64,000 nucleotides of DNA from Berberis thunbergii (lineage: Eukaryota; Streptophyta; Magnoliopsida; Ranunculales; Berberidaceae). The position numbers and the translations under genes were made by a program. The stretch covers positions 186,001 to 250,000 of the forward strand of contig QNQO01000505.1 of the NCBI GenBank assembly GCA_003290165.1, written 5' to 3'. The notes below the pieces were generated by a model, which saw only the letters and a list, made by a program, of their open reading frames with translations, searched no databases and was not told the DNA's origin. This document shows, one piece after another, positions 10,745-22,900 of this stretch. The stretch's first letter is position 1. Every line of letters begins with the position of its first letter.

Positions 10745-13700
10745 CCGAATTTGGAAGACGCACAGTTGGCAAACCTGGAAAATTATGGCTGGGGCATTGT
10801 TGGAAGCACTCCAAATGTCATTTGGACGCAATCTGACCATCACTTTGGTATCGATTCGTTTTATATTAATAAAGGTAGGACTTCTTTTACTTTGGTTCTG
10901 TTCAAGTTGAGGCCTAATCATACCAGGACAATTGAATGTATTTTGTAGAATTGTATATTTGATATTTCTTAGTTTCGAATTTTCAATGATCAGTCTAAGA
11001 ATGTATTTCTCCCTGTAAATTAATGGTGCCATCATACATGTTTGATTTGTAATTATATTTTCTATCTTTTCCTTTATGTGAATTTGTTACCATTATGACT
11101 TTTATCTGCCTATCTATATAAAGTTAGAAGTCCACTCTCTGAGTCTCACAATTTGTCTGTGTCATTTGAAAATTAGGCGGGCCCTGGGATTTTAGAGGCC
11201 TAAAGCAAACTAAAATGCTAGTTATAGGGGAATGATTTCTATCACATTGTTCTTATATTTTACTTAGTTCCAGTAGTTATATACTCTATATATGTTTTCA
11301 GGCTTTGAGGATTGTAGCGCAAAGGTTTTGAATTCTCGGCACCAACTACCTACAGAAATGCTATGCGGTACTGCGAGCAATGCAACTTTCAAAGCCTGGG
11401 CTGTAGTTTTAAAGTTGCCATCTTGTTTTCTACTGTTGGTTTCTTAAATATTGGCAGTTTTTTTAAACAACGGCTGTACCATTCAGTTCTATTGGAAGGT
11501 AGTCCTGGTGTTGGGAAAACAAGTTTGATCGTGGCACTGGGGAAATATTCAGGGCATCGTGTTGTGTGGATTAATCTCTCTGAGCAGGTTAAATATTCTA
11601 GAAACATATCCTGTGTATCCAATTTGTTATTTTATTTATCTTTTATTTATTTCATTATACAATATTGTGTTCTAACTCAATTTTTGGTAACTTTTTTTCA
11701 TTAGACTGACATAATGGATTTGTTGGGATCAGATTGGCCTGTTGAGGACTCGGAGGGAATGAAATTCGCATGGTTTGATGGAATCCTCCTCCAGGTTTAA
11801 ATTTTTTTTGAAGTGTTGCATTGACTATTGAAACATTTTAGAAGGCGAGATTCATTTTTTGTGTCCATATGTGCAGGCTATCAAGAATGGAGATTGGGTG
11901 TTGTTGGATGAACTTAACCTTGCTCCGCAGTCTGTCTTAGAGGCATGTCCCTCTCTTGATTTTTCAGTTACCTCGTGCTCTTAGATAAATGTAGTTTTCC
12001 ATTTTATCCGTGTGAATGTAGATTATTAATTAGCTATTATTTCCATCAGGGTTTGAATGCCATACTTGATCACTAGGCTGAGGTTTTCATACCGGAACTA
12101 GGTGTTACAATTAAGTGTGATAAATTTTTTAGGGTTTTTGCCTGCCAAAAGCCTTCTTATCAGGGTGGAGGCAGGAAAGGTCTTCCAAAATCTTTCCTCA
12201 ATCGATTCACAAAGGTGTGTTACTGTTATAATCATGTTGGCAATTCTTGAATATATGTGCTAGAAGAAGCCACATTATAACTATATTTTGTCTTTTGCTG
12301 GTCTACATAAATGAGTTGCTTGTGGATGACTATCTTTCCTTTTGTAGTTCGCTTCACCCATCAATTCCAAAGCCATTTCTTTCGAAGTTGATCGCCTTCA
12401 ATAAAAGAATGTACGAGGATACAGTGATGTCTCGCAAGTATGGTCAGGATGGGTCCCCTTGGGAGTTCAATTTGCAGGACATCATTCGTTTGTGCCAGAT
12501 TATAGAAGGTGTTGTATCCTCATTTTCACTCACGTACACGCGCATGTACCCATACACAGATGTAAACTATATATAACGTGCATTTATATGCACATGCCTA
12601 TCACTTTTTTTGGATAACATGGTTTTATTATTTAAACATCTCCTGAAATATAGGTGCACCCGAGGAGTCAAAAGAGGATTGCTTCCTCCATGCTATATAC
12701 ATTGTGAGAATGCGTGCAACAGTTGACAGGGAACAAGTTATAAAACTTTATGAGGAGATCTTTGAGAAGTAGCCTTTTTGTAAATCCCTACCCAAGAGTT
12801 CATATCAATCCACGATATTTGATTGTTGGGAACACATTTATTGAACGTAACCATTTCCAACCATCGAAAATCTTGAAAAGGCAGCTTAATATCTTGCCTG
12901 GAATTTATCACAGTTTGGAAGCTGTTGTGCATGGTGTGCGTCGTCAATGGTTGTGCATTTTGGTTGGTCCATCATCATCTGGTAGAACTTCACTGGTTAG
13001 ATTACTAGCACATGTCACTGGGAATGTGCTCAATGAACTCAATCTTTCTCAGGCAAGTGACATTTCTGAATTGCTTGGATGCTTTGAACAATACAATGCT
13101 TTTCGTAATTTTCACTGTGCGCTTTCCCAAGTTAAGAGGTTCATCAATGAGTATTGCAATCTATGCTTGGAGTCTTCATTGGAGGAGTTCATTCTTGAAT
13201 GTGAAGGTTTAGTCTCCAATTGGTTTACTTCTTATCCAGTATAATAAACTGCAGTCCAAATCTGAGTTCCGCTTAGGCTGGGTCTGCTTCTGCCGACACT
13301 TTGAAGAGTGGTTTCTTAGATTCTTTCGTTCTGCTGATGCAGATCGTTGAACAGATAAAGCTTAGCGTGCAAAGGAATCATTTGTCCGTATCTTGGTCAT
13401 TCAAGGACCTGGATAGAATCCTGAAGATTATTACAGACTTGCAGGAGAAATATAGAAAACGTGCATTTCCAGTGAAATTCGAGTGGGTGAGAGGTTTATT
13501 GGTGAAGGGCTATTGAACACGGGGAGTAGATTATTCTGGAGAATGCCAATCTTTGCAACTCCACTGTTAGTCTCTCTCTCTCTCATCCTGTTCTGTTTTC
13601 AACATCCAATATGTAACTTTTTTTCCCTACTATTGTAGGTACTTGATAGGCTTAACTCTCCAGTGAAGCCAACTGGATCAATCACTATTAATGAGGGTGG

Positions 13701-13866
13701 ACATGTAGATGGGAAACCCATGGTCATCCATCAACACAGTTGATTTCGACTCTTCCTTTCGGTCAACCCCAAATATGGAGAAGTGTCCAGAGCAATGAGA
13801 AATAGAGGAGTAGAAATATTTATGATGGAACCCAACTGGCCACTTGATGTAGATCATGTATATAAC
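10745..13866 (+). pseudogene. MDN1: Midasin segment 1: two AAA modules
   Basis: Exons seen: 10745-10882; about 11302-11397 (ending VLRAMQLSKP); 11487-11588 with Walker A GSPGVGKTS; 11704-11793; 11877-11942 with Walker B WVLLDELNLAP; 12049-12214; 12347-12510; 12654-13243 including the second P-loop GPSSSGRTS; 13290-13566; 13639-13866. By family order these are probably AAA5 and AAA6. Defects: about 90 bp of extra sequence between 11397 and 11488 splits the first module's beta strand from its P-loop. A TAG is at 12074-12076 where Arg is expected. There is TAG plus an extra T at 12770-12777, and an extra G near 13507 followed by TAG for Trp. The segment ends at a hAT insertion in the exon encoding VSRAMRNRGVEIFMMEPNW. 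Confidence 0.93.
11398..11487 (+). other. Small insertion in midasin AAA exon
   Basis: The family sequence reads LSKP directly followed by VLLEGSPGVGKTS. Here about 90 bp with stops lies between them, and the borders do not fit a GT..AG intron that would keep the frame. It is either an insertion or a gene-conversion scar. Confidence 0.5.
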
Positions 13867-14848
13867 CATGGGCGGACCTACTAAGGGACCAGGGGGGGCA
13901 GCTGCCCCCCCTCAACTTTTAAAATATTTTTAGTATATATATTTTAGTCTTAAAAAATCGATTATATAATGTAGCATACAATAAATTAATTGTTTATGAA
14001 AATATTGAAATATGTCTTTGTTGGTGTAGTGGTTAGAGGTTTATCACTTTTTGTAAAAGACCTGAGTTCGATACTCTTCGAGTGCATTTTTTATTTGATT
14101 TTCAATGCAATTTTATTAGTAATTGCAAACATTAAAAAATGTTTAATAAAAAATTATTAACATTAAATAAATGAATTGTTTTTCACAAGCGATATTAAAC
14201 CCCTAACAAAAAATATTTAAAATTAATATCTAAAATAATAACGATAGAATTCAATGAAAATATATACTATTAGCTAACTCGTATAAAATTTGAGCCTCGT
14301 ATAAACTATTTTTTTCTTTGAAATTGTATTATGATCATATTAGATTCGCAAATTTCAAAAAAAAATTTAGCTTCACCTAGAACTTATCCTAATTATTTTG
14401 TGATTCTCAATTCTAGACAACCAGGCTTTATAGCCACTTTTTGGTCAGGTTTTAAGTTTTTTACATTTCTATCCCTTCTATAGATAATGTTTGTTATTGT
14501 ATTTTAAAGAGAAAGGGTAAAGGTGTAAAAATGCTTTAGCCTGGCCAAAAAATGGTTTTAAAGTCTGGCTGCCTAGACAAACTCTTTTGTGATATTAGTT
14601 ATATATTCTAGTAATTATGCTTGTTTGGTTTTTGCTAAGGTTATCAATAGTGACCTTATTTTGGCTTAAAATTGACTACACTTGGATCCAATTTGATATA
14701 TGCATTGTATTTTTTATAGTTGAATTTGTTTTATTAGTTACTAGCTTCGGTAAAAAAAAATTGGCTTTACCATTAATAACTACTATTATCAACTAATAAG
14801 TATTTTTCATTTCGCCCCCGCTCGACTAAAATCCTGGGTCCGCCCCTG
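13867..14848. mobile_element. Non-autonomous hAT element, 982 bp
   Basis: It starts CATGGGCGGACC and ends GGTCCGCCCCTG. These are terminal inverted repeats of the CAGGGGCGGACCCAGG type, common in plant genomes. It is flanked by an exact 8-bp duplication TATATAAC (13859-13866 and 14849-14856), the hAT hallmark. The interior is AT-rich with no transposase. It sits inside a midasin exon whose frame resumes cleanly on the right (WKEVEERDVKRFLVRNG), so it landed in coding sequence. Confidence 0.92.
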
Positions 14849-15400
14849 TATATAACTGGAAAGAGGTTGAGGAAAGAGATGTGAAGAGGTTCTTAGTTCG
14901 TAATGGTATCCCTACAGGTGAGTTGGTTGATGGAATGGCCGGCTAAAGCGCATATGTTTGCTAGAGATACGGGTTTGAGCCTTGGCGTGCCTATAACAAA
15001 CACTTCTTGAGCTTACACGGTGGGTTCAGTTGTTCCAGCAGCTTCTGATGAATGGAAATAAGCTTATTCGGAGCCTCCAAGTAAGTTGGGAGCATAGCTA
15101 TCTATCTTCTCTGGGAGAGGGTGAAGGAAAGTATGTTGTTGAGCATGCAAAAGCGTCTCTTTTGACAGTTTCCGATTACTCGAAATCGGATGCATCTCAT
15201 TGACATTCTTTGTTTTTGCCTGGAGGATGGCCCACACCTTTTAGGTTAAGGAATTTATTTAGTGTGGCACTTCAAAGAAGAGAAGCTTGTGTGAGACAAA
15301 ATTGCCAGTATTTGGAGTTCCTGGGTACTCAATATACTTCTTCTCGATTAAGTGCTCTGCACCATAGGATTTTGATGTAGCATAACAGTTCTCTCAGGAC
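14849..15400 (+). pseudogene. MDN1: Midasin segment 2: end of AAA region and start of linker
   Basis: Translations in shifting frames give DVKRFLVRNGIPTGELVDGM, AKAHMFARDTGLSLGVPITN, QLFQQLLMNGNKLIRSLQVS and SVALQRREACVRQNCQYLEF, all midasin-like. Small indels and stops occur at about 14942, 15010 and 15055. The segment fades at about 15390, before the copia LTR. Confidence 0.85.
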
Positions 15401-15523
15401 AGATAGCCACACATACACTTTGTCTTTCTCGCTAAAACAAAATTGCATCCTTCCATCATTCCTCTGAAAATGTTTGTTCAGATTCTATATCCTTATACAT
15501 CATATCAGCTGAATCTTGGATTT

Positions 15524-15766
15524 TATTCCGAAAATCTTTATTTTGACCAATATTTTCAGTTGTGATGTTAGGCATATTTTTATTTTGACCAAGTAAATAA
15601 TTCCAATTGTAATATTAGGCAAGTAAATAATAGCTAATTATATGGAAATGTAATCTCCCTGAATATTGTATATTTTATATAGCTTGTAGGAGTCATCTGC
15701 TGTATATAATGTTACTGTCATTTAATGAGAAAGTAAGCATCTTTTCCCACAAAATTCTAGTCTCCA
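15524..15766 (+). mobile_element. copia 5' LTR
   Basis: It runs from TATTCCG to about CTCCA, just before the primer-binding site. It contains an internal partial duplication: TATTTTGACCA...ATRTTAGGCA occurs at about 15539 and 15580. A TATA-like TATTTTATATAG lies at about 15670. Confidence 0.7.
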
Positions 15767-15773
15767 TTTATTA

Positions 15774-15786
15774 TGGTATCAGAGCC
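15774..15786 (+). other. copia primer-binding site, Met-tRNA type
   Basis: TGGTATCAGAGCC, complementary to the initiator Met-tRNA 3' end, lies a few bases after the LTR. Confidence 0.9.
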
Positions 15787-15893
15787 CTAGGGCAAGAAAT
15801 TTTTTTCCTCCTTCCGCCTCTACTGCTGCATCTGGAATTTTTTTTCAGCTTAATTTGTCCCCTGTTCTCACGCCTCATCCTCTTTACAGTCAT

Positions 15894-16915
15894 GGTTAGC
15901 AGTCCAGATAATTCAAGAGGGAAGTGAGACCTCACTAATCCCACATCACCATACTATCTTCATCCATCCGCCAATCCAGGTTCGGTTCTAACCCAAATCA
16001 AATTGAAGGGTAAAAACTATTCGTCTTGGGAAAAAGCTGTTAAATTAGCTTTAAAATCTAAAAATAAGGTCGGTTTTATAGATGGGTCTATTTCTCAACC
16101 AAATAAAACTGATTCCCAATTTGTCGCATGGGAGATTGTCAATTCCATGCTATGTTTGTGGATTGCAAATTCACTAGATGACCCAATTAGGGCCACTGTG
16201 TCTCGTCTTAATAATGCCAAAGTTTTATGGGAATGTCTCAAAACCCGATACTCAGTTAAGAATGCCCCAAAAGTCTATAAATTGTGGTCCGATCTCACCG
16301 ACACAAAACAGTCCGGGTCATCTATTATGTCATATTGCACACAATTTCTGGGTATGTGGGAGGATCTTGTTAGTTTGTCTCCTTTAGAAACTTGTACTTG
16401 TGAAAATGGCTCTCCTATACTCACTTGGTTTAATAATCTCAAAACCTATCAATTTTTAATGGGATTAGATGAGTCTTATAATACCTTGTAGACCCAAATC
16501 ATTAATATGGAGCCACTTCCGGACATTGACCGGGTTTATGCAATGGTAAGCCAAGAATAGAGTCAGAAGTCGACACTTCAGTCCCCGTGAATCATCTTCG
16601 ACAGTGGGTTTCGCGGCAGAGACGAAATACCCACCAACTAGTTCCTTCTCTCAGCCTGGTCAGCCCCCTGTTCAGCCCACTGGCCGACCGTACTGCACCA
16701 ATTGTCAACGCCATGGTCATGTGTATGACCGCTGCTGGAGCCGCCTGGGCATCTCACCGCCACCAGGACGCGACAGAGGCCGTTATTCATCTGCAGGTCG
16801 TGGTGCATCAGGCCCTGTTTTTGCTGCCGCCACCCAAAACGCTGCAACTGTTTCTGCCGAGCCACCACCAGTGATTTCTGCTTCAGCCACCATTCTCGAT
16901 TTTTCCAGTGAGTAG
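15894..16915 (+). pseudogene. copia gag with zinc knuckle
   Basis: A gag start at 15894 (MVSSPDNSRGK) meets a stop at 15927. The gag core (UBN2-like) is open at 16003-16491: LKGKNYSSWEKAVKLALKSK (from about 16000), then a conserved LWECLKTRY, then FLMGLDESYNTL before a TAG. The next frame at 16604-16915 has the zinc knuckle CTNCQRHGHVYDRC within a Pro/Ser-rich region. At least three frame breaks are present. Confidence 0.88.
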
Positions 16916-17447
16916 GTGCAGCGTATATTGGCTTTGATTGAGTCTAGCCCTGACGGTGATTCCATGTTTGGTAAGCAAAATTGTGATCATTATTGGCTCA
17001 TTGATATTGGGGCGTCTCATCACATGACGGGTGATTTATCTTTGTTGACTAATGTTCATGATATTGCTCCACTTCCGGTTGGTCTACCCGACGGTGACCA
17101 AGCTTCGCGGCCAAAAAAGGGATTTGTATTCTTCACCCTGGATTTATCTTGAAACATGTGTTATTTGTGCCAAACTTACAAGTGAACTTGATTTCAGTGA
17201 ACAAATTAATTTGTGACGCTAATTATCTCGTGACATTTACTGATCATCTGTGTATCTTACAGGACCGCACCACGAGGAGCTCGATTGGTCTGGGTGAGTC
17301 ACGAGGAGAGGTGTACCGCTTCAAGCCTGTGATGATTATCTCGTGACATTTACTGATCGTCTGTGTATCTTACAGGACCGCACCACGAGGAGCTCGATTG
17401 GTCTGGGTGAGTCACGAGGAGAGGTGTACCGCTTCAAGCCTGTGATG
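16916..17447 (+). pseudogene. copia protease with a 113-bp duplication
   Basis: The protease active site is WLIDIGASHHMTGD, with Ile in place of Thr in the catalytic D-T/S-G. It is followed by VLFVPNLQVNLISVNKL. The end of the domain (FTDHLCILQDRTTRSSIGLG) occurs twice, because 17222-17334 is repeated at 17335-17447. The 113-bp length shifts the frame. Confidence 0.88.
17222..17447 (+). repeat. Tandem duplication, 113-bp period, in copia pol
   Basis: The two copies begin ATTATCTCGTGACATTTACT at 17222 and 17335 and differ at very few positions, such as GATCATCTG against GATCGTCTG. The near identity points to a recent slippage or repair event. Confidence 0.95.
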
Positions 17448-18480
17448 ATCGTGACTGCTTCAGCTACACGGGCGCCGAAATCTTTTGATTTATGGCATCG
17501 TAGGTTGGGCCATCCCTCGTCTAAACCGATGTTCTTTTTTAACATTAATGGCAATAAGGTTGATTCTTCTGATAAAAACTCTATTTGTGATATTTGCTGT
17601 CGAGCCAAACAAACTCGCTCTAGTTTCCCTTTAAGTAATCATTGTGCTATGGACATGTTTGAATTAATTCATTGTGATATTTGGGGTCCTTATCGTCATT
17701 CTACTAATTCTGGTGCTAAGTATTTTCTTACGATTATTGTTGATTTTAGCCATGCGGTTTGGGTATATTTAATGCATGAAAAGAGTGAAGCAAGCATGTT
17801 ATTACAACAATTTTGTTATATGGCCAAAACTCAATTCACAAAATCCGTTAAAGTGATTCGGAGTGACAATGGTATGGAATTTATATCTAAACCCATGATA
17901 TTATTTTATACCCAACATGGTATTTTGCACCAAACTAGCATAGTTGATACCCTTCAAAAAAATGGCCGAGTCGAGAGAAAACATCGCCATATTTTAGATG
18001 TAGCCCGTGCTCTCCTTTTCCAAGCGTCATTTCCAATTGAGTTTTGGGGGGAGTGCGTTCTCACTGCCGCTCATCTTATTAATCGAACTCCTACCCCTCT
18101 TTTAAACGGTCTCACCCCTCAGGACAAATTATTTTCCAAATCACCTTCTCTCACTCACCTTAGAGTCTTTGGGTGTTTATGTTATGCTCATTATAAAGAC
18201 TGGTCTAAGGACAAATTTGCTCCCCGAATTCGTCGTTGTGTTTTCTTGGGATACCCTCATGGAAAAAAAAAGGGTGGAAGGTCATGGATTTAGAGACCCA
18301 GAAAATATTTGTGTCATGAGATGTTATTTTTGATGAACAAGTGTTTCCTTTTGCTCAATCTCATGCGTCATCCGCAATTGTGCCAGTAAGCTCTTCTAGC
18401 GTAAATGATTGGTCATGGAACATGTCTATTTTTGAGGATATTGGTAGCTCCTGACACGAGTCAGGGGGAGCAGCCCCCAA
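17448..18480 (+). pseudogene. copia GAG-pre-integrase and integrase
   Basis: The HHCC zinc-binding part is visible (LWHRRLGHPS...CDICCRAKQTR). The integrase core follows with all three acidic residues: HCDIWG, RSDNGMEF and GRVERKHRHIL. The C-terminal part has AAHLINRTPTPLL and VFGCLCYAHY. The open frame runs 17343-18293 and ends after RRCVFLGYPHGKKKG with a small shift. The catalytic core looks intact at residue level. Confidence 0.92.
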
Positions 18481-18834
18481 ACGCTTGCATTTGACCGATT
18501 ATAATGCCCAATCATCACCTTATGTGTCAGTGATAAGGGAGGATTCGATTTCAGCTCCTGAGCATCCTACTGTGCCCTCCAACGCACATGCGCCACCTAA
18601 TGCTGAGCATCAACTCAGCCGTGGTCAGCGGACTCGTCATTTTCCGTCTCACCTTCGCGATTATGTATGTCACACGGCTACTCTGGTACACCCCAAATCG
18701 TCTCGCTCTTCCTCCGGGTCCTCAGGTACGCGGTTCCCTTTAGCAAATTTTGTTACATGTGATAATTTTTCCGCTTCACATTCTAAGTTTTTGGCTGCCA
18801 TAACTGCTGGGGTGGAACCCCGTACTTTTTTCTG

Positions 18835-19790
18835 AGGCTGTACAGGACCCAAATTGGCGTCAGGCTATACAAACTGAAATCGATGCATTAGAAAAGAATG
18901 ACACATGGACCATCTCCGACCTTCCTCCTGGCAAGAAACCAATCGGTTGCAAATGAGTCCTCAAGCATGTACTTCCTTTAAACAATATTTGAACAAGTGC
19001 TTTCAGCTCAAAGATCTCGGGCCACTCAAATATTCCATTGGCATCGAAGCTACCCGCAACTCTTCCGGTCTCTTCCTATGTCAACGGAAGTACACACTTG
19101 ATATCTTGAAGGAAGCCAGTCTTACGGGGGCCAAACCTGCCCCCACTCCTATAGAGCAAAACCATCTCCTAGCTCGTGCCACTGGCCGTGTGTTACGAGA
19201 TCCGGAGCGGTATCGACGCCTTGTGTATTTGTCCATAACACGCCTGGACATTTGTTATGCGATGCATATCTTGACCTAGTTTCTCCATGAGCCTCAGCAG
19301 GACCATATAGATGTTGTCTTTCGTGTTTTGCGGTTCTTGAAAGGTTCCCCGGGTCAAGGAATTCTTCTTCGCTCAGATAGTTCTTTGCAACTGTATGCAT
19401 TTTGTGATTCTGACTGGGCCGCCTGCCCCATCACTAGACGCTCTCTCACTACGTATTTTGTCCAATTCGGCTCCTCTCCTATATCTTGGAAGACCAAGAA
19501 GCAGCCCACTGTAGCTCGATCATCTGCCGAGGCTGAGTATCGAGCAATGGCTGTCACAACGTGTGAATTGACGTGGGTTAAGTCATTCCTTTCTTCTCTT
19601 GGCGTGTTTCATACACGACCAATGCGGCTATTTTGTGACAACCAGGCGGCACTCCATATTGCTTCTAATCCGGTTTTCCATGAATGAACCAAGCACATCA
19701 AAGTTGACTTTCATTATGTGCGAGAACAATTACTTGCGGGCAACATTTCTACGTCCTATATTCAATCATCACAACAACCGGCTGATATCT
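18835..19790 (+). pseudogene. copia RT remnant and RNase H
   Basis: The RT start DPNWRQAIQTEIDALEKNDT is at about 18847, and a TGA replaces the expected Trp codon after KKPIGCK. The polymerase core, including the YVDD catalytic motif, is missing. The sequence jumps at about 18958 to the RT thumb (FQLKDLGPLKYSIGIEATRN). RNase H follows with CDSDWAACP, SSAEAEYRAM and FCDNQAALHIASNPVFHE, then a stop at 19685, and continues to TKHIKVDFHYVREQLL and DIFTKALG. Loss of the polymerase centre makes the copy dead. Confidence 0.92.
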
Positions 19791-19940
19791 TCACTAAGGC
19801 ACTTGGTCATCAGCAGTTTCACTTGTTACTTGGCAAGTTTGATGTTCGGAATCCTCACTCTCCAACTTGAGGGGGAGTATTCAGGAAATCTTTATTTTGA
19901 CCAAGTAAATATTTTCAGTTATGATATTAGGCAAGTATAT

Positions 19941-22900
19941 TGGGCATGTGATCTTTCTGAGTTTGACATGGAACTGGCAAATAAGACGCTTCTCTTTGCT
20001 GCTGACTGGACAATTGATCAGGCTAGTGAGGATGATTTAGAGCTGTATTTTGAATGGTTCAGCTGGTATAGTTAAAGCAAGTGCAGGAGCATCCTATTTG
20101 GAAGTGTGTTCTAGATTGTCGGAGAGAACTTATTTCTCGTTTTCAAATAAATGTTGATATGGCATCCCTGCCGCTGCTTTCCTTGAAGTTAATGGAATAT
20201 ATCGTGCCAAATACGAATTTTGAAATGTTCATTACCCATCTTGGTAATGCCATTCAGTGTGTGGTCTTGTTACGCAGTAGTTTTCAGCAATGGAAAGAAG
20301 AGTATGACTTCAAAAGTCGTAATGCAGATCATCCAAATGAAGTTAATTGTTTCTATCCTTTGTTGGATTCTCTGAAAGAGTTGGAGAAGGTGGTGTGCTC
20401 GATAATTTAATCGACTTCTCTGATTTTGATCAACTGTTTGACTTGTACAAAAGAGTAATTGAATATCACAAATTGCTTTGGAATGGGATCATCACAATGA
20501 AATATGAATGCTTGAGGATACCTGGCGTTTTCTGCAAAAGGACGCAGTAAAGTTACAAAATTTATTTCCAGAACAAGTAAAAAATTATCAGGAATTTTCA
20601 AGTTGCTAAATGGTACTACTTTGGTGTCTTCACTTGAAGTTATTTTAAGCAAATCCGCTTTTGGATCAGGTACAAAGCTGTGCAATTGCAAATAGATCAT
20701 AGCTAGAGTTTCACTCTTTCAAGTCCATGTTATGGGTTAATGGGGGTCATTCAATTTTGCCATTCTCATCTGAAATTTATTCCAAGTTGCAGCAACTCCT
20801 AGAGCTCTGTGAGTTGATTTGGCAAAAGCAGACAATATCGTCCAAGCTGGCTGATATTAATGGTATTGTCATTCAGTTTCTTTGATCTGTTTCATTGCTT
20901 AGAATTTCGGATTGATTCTATTTATTAAGAAAGTTCACGTGTAGCAGGGAATGATTGCCTCGTGAAGTATGTTACATCTGCCAATACAGAACTTCGATCC
21001 TTAGCGATGCAGGATACTTTCAAAATCTGTTTATTGTTTTACTGTTGGTTCCATATTGGAATCATTCACTCTTCTTCTGTCATGTAGTATGCTAAAGTTT
21101 AGGCTGCAAGCTTTTTCCTTTATTTTGATTTCATCCAAATACTTCGAAGACTTGCTTTATGTGTATTACTTTTGATAATTAATTTCTACTTAGTGTTGTT
21201 CCGACAATATTATAATGATTATTAATTGGTTTTGGTTCCTTCTTCAAGTGGTTTAAATATTTAGGTGTTTGCATGTCATCATATATTACACGGATAGATG
21301 ATTCCAACATTGTTTAACAGTTGGAGGAAATGCATCTGGTATTTCTCTATGATAGCTTTGGACATATAATAGCCAGCAATTTTAGTTTTCTTTTGTAGTT
21401 TTGATGAGATTTTCTTTGATATCACTTGCAGATGCTTTTGGAGAAGTTTGAACACGAAGAACAAAAGCTGAAGGCTGTTGAATTGTCCAAGGATGACACT
21501 CGGAAGAAAAATTGGCTTCATGCTGTTCTTATTCCACCGAGCTACTATGTAGCGAACCTTATTTCAATAGCTGGAGGGAGATCCTTCCTATGTTTGAAAG
21601 CACAAGTTTTTTCCTTGATATGAAGCTGCTTAGGGAGCTGTCTTGTGCCATTTTGGTTGATGCTAAAGAATTGTTCCCTGCAAGTATAAATTGAAACATG
21701 ATCTGGTCGCCTTTTTCTACCTATTCAATGAAAGCATCTGTGCAATGGACTCTAATTGCTTATATGAAAATTTAGAACAATTGTGAACTGTTTGTATTGT
21801 AGTACCATTAAAGATGTATTTAAACTAATAGTCTTTATTGCTTAGTAATTGTTGTTTCTATCTACTGCACTGTAAAATTTTCTGCTTTGAGCCATGGTAC
21901 CAAAGCTTTTTCCATAGTGGCAACTAATTCATTTCCAACATTCCTTGTTTTTGGCAAGGTTTACACCAGCAACCAGATGATTCATTAACAAATATGTGAA
22001 TTTGATACCCCATAGGTTATCGGATTGAGTATGGATAAGCTTGCTGTTAGCCTTTACATAGATTCTGTAGCTTATACGGATGTTCAGTTTCGAATCCCCA
22101 AAGGCTTAAATATATAAAAGGCTTTTGTGGGCTTATGTTACCGCTAGATTGGATGCGTAACCCTTTCTAAACTTTAGGACCAATGCAGGTGACTTAGTTG
22201 TATACATTTTTTTTTGTAGTCTTAACTTTTATCTAATCAATATTATAAACATGTTTTTATTTACTTGTTCCATAAATTTACAAGAAAATATATAAATATA
22301 GAATTATACTCCTTTCAGGCAGAGTTCTAATTTAAATTGTTGAAAGTGCCAGGATTATCTTTTTCTTTTTGTTCCCTGGCATACATTGGTCCATTCATAT
22401 CTTCATCAAGATTTAACTCTTAATCCTCTCTTCGATGATAGGTTTTATCCTGTAATTATGAGCTCATGGAGTTTTCGTTAAACTTCTCATTGGCATTCTC
22501 CTCACGACCCCCTAATGACTTTATACCGCATCAGAGGATATTGTCGGCATTAGATTCTTGGGATCCAGTGGATTCAGGTGAAAATGCTATTCTTTTTCTT
22601 GTATGGCTTGCTTATAGTGGTTATCAAATTTGAAAGTTTATGTCTAACTCATACCTATTTCATAGCTGTGAATACAACCATTGCAAGTTCTATTCTTGAG
22701 ATGTGGTTCAGATGGCATTCATGTTTGTGGACTAGTAAGTAACCCTGATAATCTCAAGGTACGTGCAGGAGTTTTGTATAAGATTTGTTTAGAAAATATG
22801 TTATGGCTGAATCTGATTTCTCTATTGTTGTTTATTTTCCATCCGATTCGGAATTCTTCCCAGATGCATGGCTGTGGCAGTCCAGTGCTCCATTTTCTGT

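Larger units (their letters stand above)
15524..19940 (+). mobile_element. Ty1/copia retrotransposon relic inserted in midasin
   Basis: The order is 5' LTR, primer-binding site, gag, zinc knuckle, protease, integrase, RT remnant, RNase H, polypurine tract and a short 3' LTR stub. Integrase before RT marks it as copia. The 5' LTR starts TATTCCGAAAATC (15524), matching TATTCAGGAAATC after the polypurine tract TTGAGGGGGAG (19868-19878). Only about 60 bp of the 3' LTR remain before midasin resumes. The coding part has several stops, a 113-bp duplication and a large deletion in RT, so it cannot move by itself. Confidence 0.93.

Noticed and set aside
16638..16868. - strand open frame in copia gag
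   Set aside because: Antisense shadow of the zinc-knuckle region.
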